From: Antedon mediterranea
Taxonomy: Eukaryota; Echinodermata; Crinoidea; Comatulida; Antedonidae
DNA: 60,000 bases
Assembly (NCBI RefSeq): GCF_964355755.1
Contig: NC_092671.1
Location: 35,235,304 to 35,295,303 of the forward strand
Direction: 5' to 3'
The notes beneath the pieces were generated by a model. The model was not told the origin of the DNA. It made no database searches and saw only the letters and a program-made list of their open reading frames with translations. Position numbers and translations under genes: made by a program. Shown piece after piece: positions 1-8,775 of this stretch. Every line of letters begins with the position of its first letter. The first letter of the stretch is position 1.

Positions 1-25
1 GAATCAACATGTCGCCAGATAAAAA
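1..25 (+). CDS. PON: PON gene A exon fragment (truncated by window start)
   Basis: Reads GA then ATC AAC ATG TCG CCA GAT AAA AA, followed by the donor GTAATT at 26. It matches the end of exon 6 of the downstream paraoxonase (NGINTSPDKK) in sequence and in phase 2. Confidence 0.85.
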
Positions 26-1016
26 GTAATTTATTCAAAAATAGAGTTGTACCTACTATAATGAACTGTTTTCGTAAATGTTGTACCCAAAAGATGCTAT
101 GCTATTAATTTCGCATTTTCTTTTATTATTTTATAGAATAGTGTATGTGAATGAAGTTTTAGCCGGGACAATGAATATAATGCAACGAGAGTCAGATAAT
201 TCTTTGTCTTTGATTGAAGTAAGCACATTGGTCACGTGACTTTGCAGTGTAGCTGGACTGAATTGCACATATGTATTGACTGCTTTGATCTCCCCTAAGG
301 ATCTCTTCGTGCCAAACAGCTAATAAACAACGATAATTCGTCTGTCCACAGGGGCTGCCAGGGCCAGTACACCGTGGTAACCCCTACTACTACAAGATGC
401 ATTTTTCAGTGCACACAACCTACATTACTTAGACTTGTTTTATGGTTAAAGAGAGCCTTGAGCCTGTGCTGATTTTATGGCCATGGCTTACCCATGCTTT
501 ACTGGTTGGCCAAATATTTTATTTCAATATCTTTTGAATTTGGTCATATGTTTTATTTAAATTTGTAATATCTTTTTTTCAGAGTATGAAGTTTGACAGT
601 CTTTGTGACAATGTGTTTGTTGATGAGGCTGGTGACATTTGGCAAGGTTGTCATCCAATTGGTCACATGTTTCCTTCACATACACAGAACTTGTCATTAC
701 CATCTCCGTCTCAGGTAAGTGACATCCGACAGCATTTGCAAATTCCTATCGAAAACCTATTTGAGTATAAAACGTAATAACTTGTAAAATATGCTAGGCC
801 CTAACAACCTTTAAAATAACTATATATTTATTCATTTTTCAGGTAATAAATGTGAAGTTTTTAGACACGAGCAGAAAAGGTTACGAGATCAGTGAAGTGC
901 TTAGCAACGATGGAAGCCTAGTTTCAGGATCGTCGGTGGCAGCATACTATAAAGGTGCTATGTTGATTGGCACAGTTTTAGACAAAATGGCGTATTGCAA
1001 AATTGTGGCATTTTAA
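1..1016 (+). CDS. PON: Paraoxonase-like gene A, 3' portion (four exons)
   Basis: This is the 3' end of a paraoxonase/arylesterase gene whose 5' part lies before the window. Exons are 1..25, 137..218, 583..714 and 843..1016, each bounded by GT/AG and in consistent phase (2, 0, 0). The family folds as a six-bladed calcium-dependent beta-propeller that hydrolyses lactones and esters. Visible family signatures are INMSPDKK (the strand carrying the N224-type calcium ligand; the preceding residues are cut off), CDNVFVDEAGDIW with the D269/N270-type calcium ligands, GCHPIG with the free-cysteine position, and the C-terminal GSSVAAYYKGAMLIGT followed by AYCKI, whose Cys pairs with the N-terminal Cys in PONs. 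The last three exons are 82, 132 and 174 nt against 82, 132 and 168 nt in the next gene, so the two are tandem duplicates. About 30 of 44 residues match in the 132-nt exon. I infer a functional gene; its N-terminal half cannot be judged here. Confidence 0.9.
137..218 (+). CDS. PON: PON gene A exon (82 nt)
   Basis: Acceptor TTTTATAG precedes 137 and donor GTAAGC follows 218. It encodes IVYVNEVLAGTMNIMQRESD and onward, the propeller strand equivalent to 6238..6319 of the next gene, with the same length and phases. Confidence 0.88.
583..714 (+). CDS. PON: PON gene A exon with calcium-ligand motif
   Basis: Acceptor at 581-582 and donor GTAAGT at 715. It encodes 44 residues with CDNVFVDEAGDIW and QGCHPIGH. 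The acceptor is AGAG, so use of the second AG would remove one codon-phase pair; the first AG is chosen because it keeps phase 0 and matches the paralogous exon length of 132 nt. Confidence 0.92.
843..1016 (+). CDS. PON: PON gene A terminal exon
   Basis: Acceptor TTTTTCAG precedes 843; the frame runs 58 codons to TAA at 1014..1016. It contains GSSVAAYYKGAM and MAYCKIVAF at the C-terminus. The Cys four residues... from the end region corresponds to the PON disulphide cysteine near residue 353. Confidence 0.92.
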   Translation, partial: VINVKFLDTSRKGYEISEVLSNDGSLVSGSSVAAYYKGAMLIGTVLDKMAYCKIVAF

Positions 1017-1181
1017 TCTTATCTTAACAAAAACACTTAGGCTTTCACAATACTACAGTACTATAAAATGGTTTTTCCTCACATTTAATCATATTTACAT
1101 TGTCAACAAATAATAATGTACTTAACAGATGCTTAAATGTCTTTAAATTAAAAATTATTTGTACTAATCTAAGTCTTTTAT

Positions 1182-1187
1182 AATAAA
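1182..1187 (+). terminator. PolyA signal for PON gene A
   Basis: AATAAA lies 166 nt after the stop codon and is followed by a GT/T-rich stretch (GTATGTGTTTTTCTG) that could serve as the downstream cleavage element. Confidence 0.55.
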
Positions 1188-2131
1188 GTATGTGTTTTTC
1201 TGATATATAATGTCTTAAATGTTAATTGTAAATGTAAAACATAGTGTCGTTTTTCTTTTATTCAAATGATTATTGCAAAATTTGCTACTGTTAAAATGTT
1301 GTCTAGTAGCATATCAATTTCTCTTAAATTTACATATTCAATGGTATATATTGGGCTTATATGTATTTCATGATGATTTTACTGCTACACTTTAAACCTC
1401 CAATAATGGGTTTTTTTTCCCTTTAACAATATAGTAGTTTTAGTTACTAGTCGTTTCCACTCTATATGATAGAAGGTATATGGACTTAAATATAAGTATG
1501 ATATAGAATAACAATTTTAAAACAATTATAAAGTGATCAGTACTAGTTTACTAAGGACAATTGTCAATTTATATTTGAATAAATAACTGATTTAATCTAA
1601 AAAAATAAAAGGCTGCAAAGGACATTGTCAGGTTATATTTTAATTTGTTTTCTTATCTGAGGATGTTTTGATTAACAATTAATAAAAAGGCGATAGATTT
1701 ATTATTCTGAAATATACGAGAGACACGCCCTTTGGCGATAGTTGTCTTTGACAGCTCTTGTCTCTTAGTGCTCCCCTTTTTGTTTTTAATAATAATAATA
1801 AACAAATTAACCTTAAACCTAAATACTACTGAGTATTCTGCAATGAAAGAAAATAAATAAAATATACAGTAGTTTCATTTGGATCGATCTAATAAATTCC
1901 GACCCAAAAAACCAAAAGACACCCAACATCTCACATTGATTCCATTTTTCCACCTCTTTCCTTTTATTTGGACCACATTCATTATTGACATCGATAGCGT
2001 TTCATGCATGACGCGGTCGAAACGCATGAACAAACACTGTTTCTGTACTTTGTCCTTCACCACTAGCTACCTGGGAAGAGTCTACAGACAGATATATTTT
2101 TATAACCTAGGCCTATTTCAAAAGTACAATC
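1188..2131. other. Intergenic region between the two PON genes
   Basis: About 0.95 kb of AT-rich DNA between the polyA signal of gene A and the start codon of gene B. It must hold the promoter of gene B, but I see no convincing TATA/initiator pair. An open frame on each strand around 1875-2063 shows no family resemblance and is treated as chance. Confidence 0.5.
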
Positions 2132-2196
2132 ATGCTAAAAGCAATTGTAGTTGTTGGTGGGATAGCTATCATTTTCCACCATATTATCACACTAGG
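2132..2196 (+). CDS. PON: PON gene B exon 1 (start codon, signal anchor)
   Basis: ATG at 2132 opens MLKAIVVVGGIAII and continues hydrophobic to the phase-2 donor GTAAGC at 2197. No earlier ATG in this frame extends it plausibly. A hydrophobic, uncleaved N-terminus is typical of paraoxonases. Confidence 0.85.
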
Positions 2197-5100
2197 GTAA
2201 GCGTTTGTGGATCGCCTTGTTTTGTTATGTAAAATGTGTTAAGCTAGCTAGCTTCACCTGTCCCATATCTTCCACTCACTCACAAGCAGTTCAGTCTTTT
2301 CGTAGGCCTAGATTTACTTAACTTCCGCCAACCATGGAGGTATTTATTTTATACCTCCATGCGCCAACTGTGCTCTGGGGTGCATATATGGTCCTCTAGG
2401 TTTGCTAATGAAATTAATAAAATGCAAAGAAATTAAGCTATTGAAATTTATAAATGTTTTATTATGGTTTTAATGTACATTTTCTGTCGCGTTGTACAAG
2501 CGGGGACTTCCCTTTGTTTGGGCTTTATAAAGCGGGAAATTCCCATTGTCTTTACATCAACAAGACGAAGGGAATTCCCCTTTTCGTGCGAGCTTATGCT
2601 TTTTCTTTAGTAGTAGGCCTAGACCATAACAACGTGTTGCAGTTAAACAATTGATAACAATCTTGGACTGCAGCCTACTATATTTTAATTAAGTTATATA
2701 CTGTACTACTGTACAGAGTACTAACCTTTGGGAAAAAATTTACAACCTTACGAACTTTGGGTAGTACGTATTTAGTATTAGGCCTTAAATTTGTAACAAT
2801 TTTTTTTTTAGTTTCATCATGGGCTATCACAAAAGCATTTACAACCACAGACCAGGATCATGTAGGGTGGTTCCTGGTATCGGTAAGTTTCATTCAATAA
2901 TGGAAAAAGGAAGTACTAAATGTAGGCCTAGGCCATATAAAGGTCAGTTGCTACCCTATAGTAAATATTTTATAGCATTACTAATGTTGATTAGTCATAG
3001 TAAATAGTGTATGCCTACATTACATTCCTGCTGGTGGTAACATATATAATAAATAACAGACTTTGGGCCCATCGTCTAGGCCTAACTATTATTAATTAGT
3101 ATTATACGGTACTAAATTACTTTTTATCATTTTTCCTTAACAGTAAATGGTTCAGAAGATATTTTTGTTTTACCAAATGGACTTGCACTTATTTCATCAG
3201 TGAGTTTTAATGATTTATTTTTCGTCTTGTACCATTTAATGAAAAAAAGTTACTTCTATATGATCCAGCAAGGCATAATCATAAGTGAATACGTTCTGGT
3301 GACGTAGCGGTGACGTTACGGTGACACGGTTAAAAGGAGCCATTGTGAAGTTTACCGCTTGGTGTTATCCAAGCGGGATGTGCGAGGGTCGGTTTTTTTA
3401 CGTTTTAGAATGTTATCGTAAATGTGCGATAGTTCATATGCTCCTTCATCTCTATTCATGTAGCTTATCATCATTACCAGATTTAAAAAAAATTACATTT
3501 TTGTACATTAAATTTTTTGTTTTGGAGGGAAAGATATTTCTGTTGTTTTTTTTTTTATTTTTAAGCGCTTTGACTTGATCTTATCTCTCCAGCAATTTCT
3601 TTATGTTGAAATAAAAAATTTAACTAAAAAAAAAATGCATTTCATACAACAATTTATATAATATTATGTTAATGGCAAATCCTCTCAAACTTTAAATTGG
3701 GATGCTGATAAAGAGGGATACAATATACTCTCAGTACTAGCATAACACAAAGGCCTGAGGCGGCTGGTTTAGAAACCCTACATGGCCCTACAACGCTGGA
3801 GGCCTCAGGCATTTTTACCCTTTTTCGACATATTTTAATTCTTTTTTTTTCTCTTGTCACTGCTCAGGGACCCCCATAAGCTCCATGGCCCATGGGTTTA
3901 GCCAGTGAGCAGTGATAGCCGTTACACCACTGAACATAGCATTTCAGAACAAATGTAGTTAATTTATTTACAGATATTCTTATTTTGTTGCTTTTATATT
4001 TTTAAAGAAAATTTAATTAACTTTTTTTTTTTTCAAAGGGAATGGACCATTTCCATATTAACCCAAATACAGATTTAATCATGCATGGTTTCAAAGGTCA
4101 AATATACTCGTTTGATTTTAACCAACCAGACAACCCTGCCAAGGTCGTTCCTATCGAGGGAGGCATTGATAAAACCAAGTTTAGACCTCATGGTATAGAT
4201 GTCTGGCATGATGAAAAAACTGGTAATTTGTTTATTTTAAAAGAAATGAATAACTCAATATATTTGTTTCTTTGTAACTCTTTGAAACTGTGACATTCTA
4301 GCTCAGGTATATGTATGAAATGCCATATATGCCAAAATGTGAAAGTGCTTTTTCAGCATAGCTGCTAAAATTATGCATTTAGCAGTAGTAAAAATATTCT
4401 ATTAAATATTATTTGAAGTAGGGAAATAATATAATAATAACAGAAATTTATATAGCGCCAATTCAAAAATTTATCAAAGGCACTGTGTGAGAATGAAGCT
4501 AGCAAGGTTAATAAATATTCTAAACAGGTGTGTCAAGTGGAGTAGATTTGGTGAGTTTTGAATAAGAGGGGCTTGAAAGGAAAAAACACATTGACTTTTT
4601 TTTTTGGTTTTGTGTTGAATGATAACTGAAGTTTTGATGAAGTTAAGCATTGTAATTCTCAAACCACGGCCCCCCCTTGTCAACTCCACCCATGTAAATG
4701 CCTGAAATGTTTCATTTTTTTTATTTTTCAAGGCCTTGTGCAATTGTTTGCAGTAAACCATGGCATAGAGGACACTATAGAAGTCTTTGATTTGGACCAA
4801 GATAGACTTGTACTCAAACACAAACAAACATACAGGCATAAGTTAATGATAAGGTATGACCTTTGACCTTTTGAAGATATTTTTCAAAGATCAAAACAGC
4901 CTAAAGCTCTGTCTACACTATAAAACACATCACATTTTTTTTTTTTTAATTTGATGTGGCCATATATGAATGTGTTGATGTTTGGGCACATCACACTTTT
5001 TTTGCCAAACTAGTTTTATAGTGTAGACAGAGGTTTAAAAAACATGCCCATAAAAACTGCCAACAACTTTGATTGTTACAAAAGTGTTTACATCACATGG

Positions 5101-7435
5101 TCTGTTTTATTAGAGACTTAGACATTTTGGTTCGGAGGACAATTTTTATCAAAATGCTCATAGCATAATTGTATTGTATACTTACTTATAATTAAGTGTT
5201 ATTTTGAATTTTATATATAGTATTAATGACATTGTGGCAACAAGCAAAAGTTCATTTTACTTTACGAATGATGCTCTAAATCGGGAAGGAATTAAAAGGA
5301 AAATAGAATCATTGTTGCTTTGTGCTTGGAGTACTGTGGTCTACTTTGATGGCAAAGATGCAAAGATAGTGCTTGATAAAGGCCTCATGTATAATGGCAT
5401 CAATACCTCACCAGATAAAAAGTAAGATTTGTAGTTATTACCTAAATGCAGCACTCTATACAACAGTTTTTACTATATACATGCACCTTGTATTGTAATT
5501 GACGGCATGTGATTGCTGGTCTATAGTTATTGCCATGCCCTCGAACTATAGACTGGCTAAACTGTGCATGTCTGTTTCCTATATCTTCTTCAATACAATT
5601 GCATCCACATGCGCATCCAAGCCTGCCTTACTGTTAAGCTGGCTAAAGCTCTGTTTACACTATCAAATTTTATGTGAAAAAAACGATGATGTTGCTGACA
5701 TATAAGGCCATCAACGGATGTGCTCCAGCCTACATATGTGACATCATTACTCCGTCAACAAACTCTACGCTTCGTTCATCCAGCAGACTTCTTCTTTAAC
5801 CTGGACCCCGTTCCAGAACTCGGTTTTACGGTGATCGTGCTTTTGCTGTCGCAGCCCCAAAACTCTGGAACACTCTACCCCTCGAAATACGCTCATCAAA
5901 ATCTGTAATCACATTTAAAACTAAACTCAAAACTCATCTCTTCAGAGAAGCATAATCACACGCTACTACTTGCACAGATCTTGGAAAACACAGCGCTTTG
6001 AAACCTTTGTCTCTTGCGCTTTATAAATGTTATTTATTATTATTTATTATGTCATCACTACCACATTTAGGAACTAGTTTGATAGTGTAGACAGAGCTTA
6101 AGACTAATTAAAAATTATTATTTTTATTTAAATAAATAAATTTAATCATTTTCTTGTATCTAATCAAATGTTATAATTTAATATAACTTTTTATAATTGA
6201 TGATCTATTAAATTACATTTTTTTTTGGATTTTTTAGATTAATTTATGTAAATCAATTAATTTCAAATACAATGTTAGTATACAAAAGAGAAGCAAGTAA
6301 CACACTGAGTTTTGTAAAGGTAAGTTTAAGCTGATACATGGGCAAATGTGGTGGGGACGGGGTTGAAGAAGTTTTGGTTTAATTTATAATGTTTATGTTC
6401 ATAATTATTTTATTTATTCAGGCAAAAGAAACATTTACAAAATATGATACAAATTAACAAATTAAACAAGGAGAAAATATAAAATCCTAGTCACTATCTG
6501 CCAGGAAAGCACAAAAACAACCTAAGCTACTGTCACCAATTAGGTGTTATTGGTAACGTTTTTTTAGTTTCAAAGGTACATTAATATACTTTATATTTTC
6601 AGTCAATACATATGAAGAGCATGTGTGATAATATATTTGTAGATGAATCTGGTGATATTTGGCACGGTTGCCACCCCATAGGTCACAAATTCCATTCACA
6701 TGCACAAGATTTTAGCCTTCCTACTCCTTCACAGGTAAGCTGAACATTTCCAAATTAAAAAATTAGGACATTATTTTACGATTGTTTACCATTTTTCTGT
6801 TTAGAAGAAATTTGCTTGAGTTTGTTGGCTTGTGTAGACTTCTGCAAACTTGTTTTTTGCAGTTTACCAACATTTTTCAACTGGTCCTCTGGTAAACTGG
6901 GCTATTCCTTCCTTCTCCCCTCCCCCTCTGAAAACAGAAGCTACATTTTGCATACTAAAATAATCATAATGCACTTGTCAATTGTATGACCCACTATAAG
7001 ACCACTGGGAGAGGTGTGTTATTTGTCCGATGTGTGTCATACCTTATGAATACCATGAGGCACCTGTGCATCAATAATATGACTTACCTGTAGGTGACCA
7101 CCCATTTTGACACACTGTGACCATGTTTATGATATGGTGGGTGGTAAGGGGACGACACACCATTGTCAATAATTATTTGTAAATGACGCACCTCTTGTGT
7201 GGTCATATAGTAGGTCATACAATTGACAAGTGCATAATTTACATATATATTTTTTTTTTTCCCTTAGGTGATTCATGTATCCACAAAATCAGGGCAAAAA
7301 TATGCAATACGTGAGGTACTCAGTGATGACGGCGGTTTAGTGAAAGGATCATCTGTAGCGGCATATTACAAAGGAGCTATGTTGGTTGGCACGGTGATGG
7401 ACAAAATGGCATACTGCCAAGTGCAAGCTTTTTGA
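2132..7435 (+). CDS. PON: Paraoxonase/arylesterase-like gene B, complete (9 exons, 359 aa)
   Basis: Exons 2132..2196, 2812..2882, 3144..3199, 4039..4222, 4733..4853, 5221..5421, 6238..6319, 6603..6734 and 7268..7435 sum to 1080 nt with every junction in phase and no internal stop. Human PONs are 354-355 residues. The N-terminus is a hydrophobic segment (residues 4-22) fitting the retained signal anchor of PONs. By reading, the catalytic dyad is H115 (RPHGID) and H135 (VNHG). Calcium ligands are E50/D51 (GSED), N168/D169 (INDIVA), N224 (YNGIN) and D269/N270 (CDNIF), most falling at the same numbers as in human PON1. Cysteines at 39 and near the C-terminus (AYCQV) fit the structural disulphide, and GCHP fits the free Cys. 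Expected activity is calcium-dependent lactonase/esterase at the secretory pathway, membrane or extracellular space. Substrate preference cannot be read from sequence. Confidence 0.95.
2333..2363. repeat. Short hairpin in PON intron 1
   Basis: CATGGAGGTAT is followed after a short A/T loop by ATACCTCCATG, giving an 11-bp stem. It may be a remnant of a small inverted-repeat element. Confidence 0.5.
2503..2579 (+). promoter_or_regulatory. Cluster of three NF-kappaB-like motifs in PON intron 1
   Basis: GGGACTTCCC (2503..2512), GGGAAATTCC (2534..2543) and GGGAATTCCC (2570..2579) each fit the kappaB consensus GGGRNWYYCC. They lie within 77 bp, about 300-370 bp after the first coding exon, in an AT-rich background where GC-containing decamers should be rare. 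Binding is inference. Confidence 0.4.
2812..2882 (+). CDS. PON: PON gene B exon 2
   Basis: T-rich acceptor ending TTTTTTAG; encodes MGYHKSIYNHRPGSCRVVPG with the N-terminal structural cysteine; phase-1 donor GTAAGT at 2883. Confidence 0.93.
3144..3199 (+). CDS. PON: PON gene B exon 3
   Basis: 56-nt exon, acceptor TTAACAG, donor GTGAGT. It encodes NGSEDIFVLPNGLALISS, the most conserved PON stretch, with the E-D pair that binds the structural and catalytic calcium ions. Confidence 0.95.
3700..3945 (-). mobile_element. GC-rich interspersed repeat in PON intron 3
   Basis: On the minus strand it begins near CAGTGGTGTAACGGCTATCA and continues through a GC-rich palindromic stretch (CCATGGGCCATGGAGC). 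The CAGTGGYGTAACGG start resembles terminal sequences of widespread non-autonomous DNA transposons. The boundaries are approximate. Confidence 0.4.
4039..4222 (+). CDS. PON: PON gene B exon 4 (first catalytic histidine)
   Basis: Acceptor TTTCAAAG; 61 codons plus one base; donor GTAATT. It contains HINPNTDLIMHGFKGQIYSF and ends with FRPHGIDVWHDEKTG, whose PHG histidine equals H115 of human PON1. Confidence 0.94.
4425..4545 (-). mobile_element. 3' tail of an L2/CR1-like LINE or derived SINE
   Basis: Minus-strand sequence GGCGCTATATAAAT followed by a TTATTATTATT microsatellite tail closely resembles the tail GCGCTTTATAAATG plus TTATTATT of the LINE fragment near 6018..6050. It lies in PON intron 4. 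Only the tail is recognisable. Confidence 0.45.
4733..4853 (+). CDS. PON: PON gene B exon 5 (second catalytic histidine)
   Basis: Acceptor TTTTTCAAG; phase 1 to phase 2; donor GTATGA. It encodes FAVNHGIEDTIEVFDLDQD, where VNH is the H134-equivalent histidine, and RHKLMIS leading into the calcium-binding strand. Confidence 0.94.
4902..5037. mobile_element. MITE family I copy, diverged
   Basis: Starts TAAAGCTCTGTCTACACTAT and ends with the inverse ATAGTGTAGACAGAGGTTTA. The interior keeps GATGTGGCCATATATG and GGGCACATCACACTTTTTTT. This family has about 22-bp terminal inverted repeats and an interior built on GATGTGCCCATATATGG and CCATATTTGGGCACATC. It has no coding capacity. Confidence 0.85.
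5221..5421 (+). CDS. PON: PON gene B exon 6
   Basis: Acceptor ATATATAG, donor GTAAGA. It encodes INDIVATSKSSFYFTND (N168/D169 calcium ligands), AWSTVVYFDGKDAKIV and YNGINTSPDK (N224 ligand). Confidence 0.95.
5644..6100. mobile_element. MITE family I copy interrupted by a LINE fragment
   Basis: The left terminus (TAAAGCTCTGTTTACACTAT) is at 5644 and the right terminus (GATAGTGTAGACAGAGCTTA) ends at 6100. The middle, roughly 5697..6050, is foreign LINE 3' sequence. The two MITE halves are otherwise colinear with intact copies, so the LINE inserted into a pre-existing MITE. Confidence 0.8.
5701..5955 (+). pseudogene. L2/CR1-clade LINE reverse transcriptase C-terminus
   Basis: One frame of 85 codons encodes YKAINGCAPAYICDIITP, TRFYGDRAFAVAAPKLWNTL and KTKLKTHLF, ending at TAA (5953..5955). 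This is the highly recognisable C-terminal tail of CR1/L2-type ORF2 proteins. One in-frame TAA interrupts it after SSRLLL. The 3' UTR continues to about 6050 with GCGCTTTATAAATG and a TTATTATTATT tail. It is a dead, 5'-truncated insertion. Confidence 0.85.
6238..6319 (+). CDS. PON: PON gene B exon 7
   Basis: Acceptor TTTTTTAG, donor GTAAGT. It encodes LIYVNQLISNTMLVYKREAS, the outer propeller strand equivalent to YIAELLAHKIHVYEK-type PON sequence. It is 82 nt, identical in length and phase to the gene A exon. Confidence 0.93.
6603..6734 (+). CDS. PON: PON gene B exon 8
   Basis: Acceptor TATTTTCAG, donor GTAAGC. It encodes CDNIFVDESGDIWHGCHPIG with the D269/N270 calcium ligands and the free-cysteine position. 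Confidence 0.95.
7268..7435 (+). CDS. PON: PON gene B exon 9 (terminal)
   Basis: Acceptor TTTTTCCCTTAG; 56 codons to TGA at 7433..7435. It contains GSSVAAYYKGAMLVGTV and KMAYCQVQAF. No AATAAA is visible close downstream, so the polyadenylation site of this gene is not assigned. Confidence 0.94.
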   Translation: MIHVSTKSGQKYAIREVLSDDGGLVKGSSVAAYYKGAMLVGTVMDKMAYCQVQAF

Positions 7436-7492
7436 TTGGTTAATCTATTTTGGAATTGTTTTTAATACGTTAATGTACTTTGAAATTGTGTT

Positions 7493-7734
7493 TGTGGGGG
7501 CGGATCCAAAATATTTTAAATTCAGTATTTAAAGTCATGTATTCATTCTGAATGTAATTGAATGAGATATTAGGTCTAACGCTCTTTCTACACTTTTATT
7601 TATTTGACAAAATGTGATGTGCCCATGATGATGATGTCATATCACTATCATGTTTTGGCATATCACTACCACTAAAAAAAAGTAGTTTATAGTTTTATTT
7701 AGCTGTCAAAAGGAGGAAGTACGCACCCCTAGCG
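7493..7734. mobile_element. GGGCGGATC-ended element with nested MITE
   Basis: The left end reads TGGGGGCGGATCCAAAAT. The right part, TTTAGCTGTCAAAAGGAGG to CACCCCTAG, matches the corresponding part of the element at 26667..26830. A degraded family I MITE (7577..7694) sits inside. Confidence 0.5.
7577..7694. mobile_element. MITE family I copy, degraded right end
   Basis: TAACGCTCTTTCTACACTTT start; the interior AAATGTGATGTGCCCATGAT and CATATCACTACC is retained; the right inverted repeat is lost. It lies just after the PON gene B stop, probably in its 3' UTR or flank. Confidence 0.7.
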
Positions 7735-8149
7735 ATATTGTTTGATCTGTTTTACTGATTGCATTAAGACTGTTGATGCTGTTATATTTTTATACTCTCT
7801 AATTTTGATTGAATTCATATTCTGTGCAATTTTTTTTCTGTACTGTATAAGGCAGACTTGCCTGCATGCCCCAAGTCTGTAGGTATTTCGAGGCTTTTCG
7901 ATGTTTGTCTGAAATACAAGCATACATATGAAATGCCATATGTGCCAAAATATTTATCTTTTTTCTAATATAAGTCAAAACGCCATCTGGAACCCAGACT
8001 ATGTTTACGGTTGTTTAAAGCATTTTATCATAGAAAAAGTTCACTACAAAATATTTATCAGAATGCCTCGCAAAATAATTCTGATTACTAAAAAATGAAC
8101 AAGTAACGTATTAAAAAGATAATTATTAATTTTTTTTTAAATAGACTAT

Positions 8150-8775
8150 TTTAATATCACATAAAAACTGGAGTTTTTTCCAAAAATGACCAAATTTCGA
8201 CCCTTTTATTTTTCGACAAAACTGGTTACTCTATAAGATGATGGTAACGCAATATATAGCAATATTATCGTATAATAACTCGATATTTTGACCATTTAAA
8301 AAAAAATCAAAAACACTTTAAAAGGTGATGGTAACGTTATATATGTGCATATATAGCAATATTATCGCATGATAACTGATGTTTAAAAAGTCGATGTTTT
8401 GGTCATTTTGAAAAATTTTTTCCAAAAATGGCCAAATTTTGATCCTTATATATATATATATATATATATAGCAATATTGAATAGTACAGGAATTTTTTTT
8501 TAATTTTCAATTTCAAATTTCAACCCTTTTCTTTTTCAACAAAACTGGTTACAAACACTCTAAAAGATGATGGTATGCGCATATACAGGCCAAAAATCCC
8601 TGCACTATAGTACAGGGATTTTTTACAAAATAACCAAATTTCGAACCTTTTATTTTTCGCATAACTGGTTTCTATGGCACTACAAGATGATAATGCAGTA
8701 TATAACCATATATAGCAATATTATTGCATAATAATTGAATTTCAAAAAATCCCTGGATTTTTTTCAAAAATGGCA
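8150..8775. repeat. Imperfect tandem repeat, about 150-bp unit, four copies
   Basis: Repeated blocks of TTTTTCCAAAAATGRCCAAA, TTTTATTTTTCGACAAAACT, AAGATGATGGTAACG and ATATATAGCAATATTATCG recur about every 150 bp with drift. A (TA)n run lies at 8447..8470. The repeat occupies the convergent intergenic space between PON gene B and NELL. Confidence 0.65.
8592..8623. repeat. 32-nt near-perfect palindrome
   Basis: AAAAATCCCTG CACTATAGTA CAGGGATTTTT; only one position pair fails to match. It lies inside the 150-bp tandem repeat region. Confidence 0.75.

Noticed and set aside
1875-2232. Overlapping open frames before and across PON exon 1
   Set aside because: The 117-codon frame is in a different frame from the PON start; no homology. 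PON gene B exon 1 explains 2132..2196.
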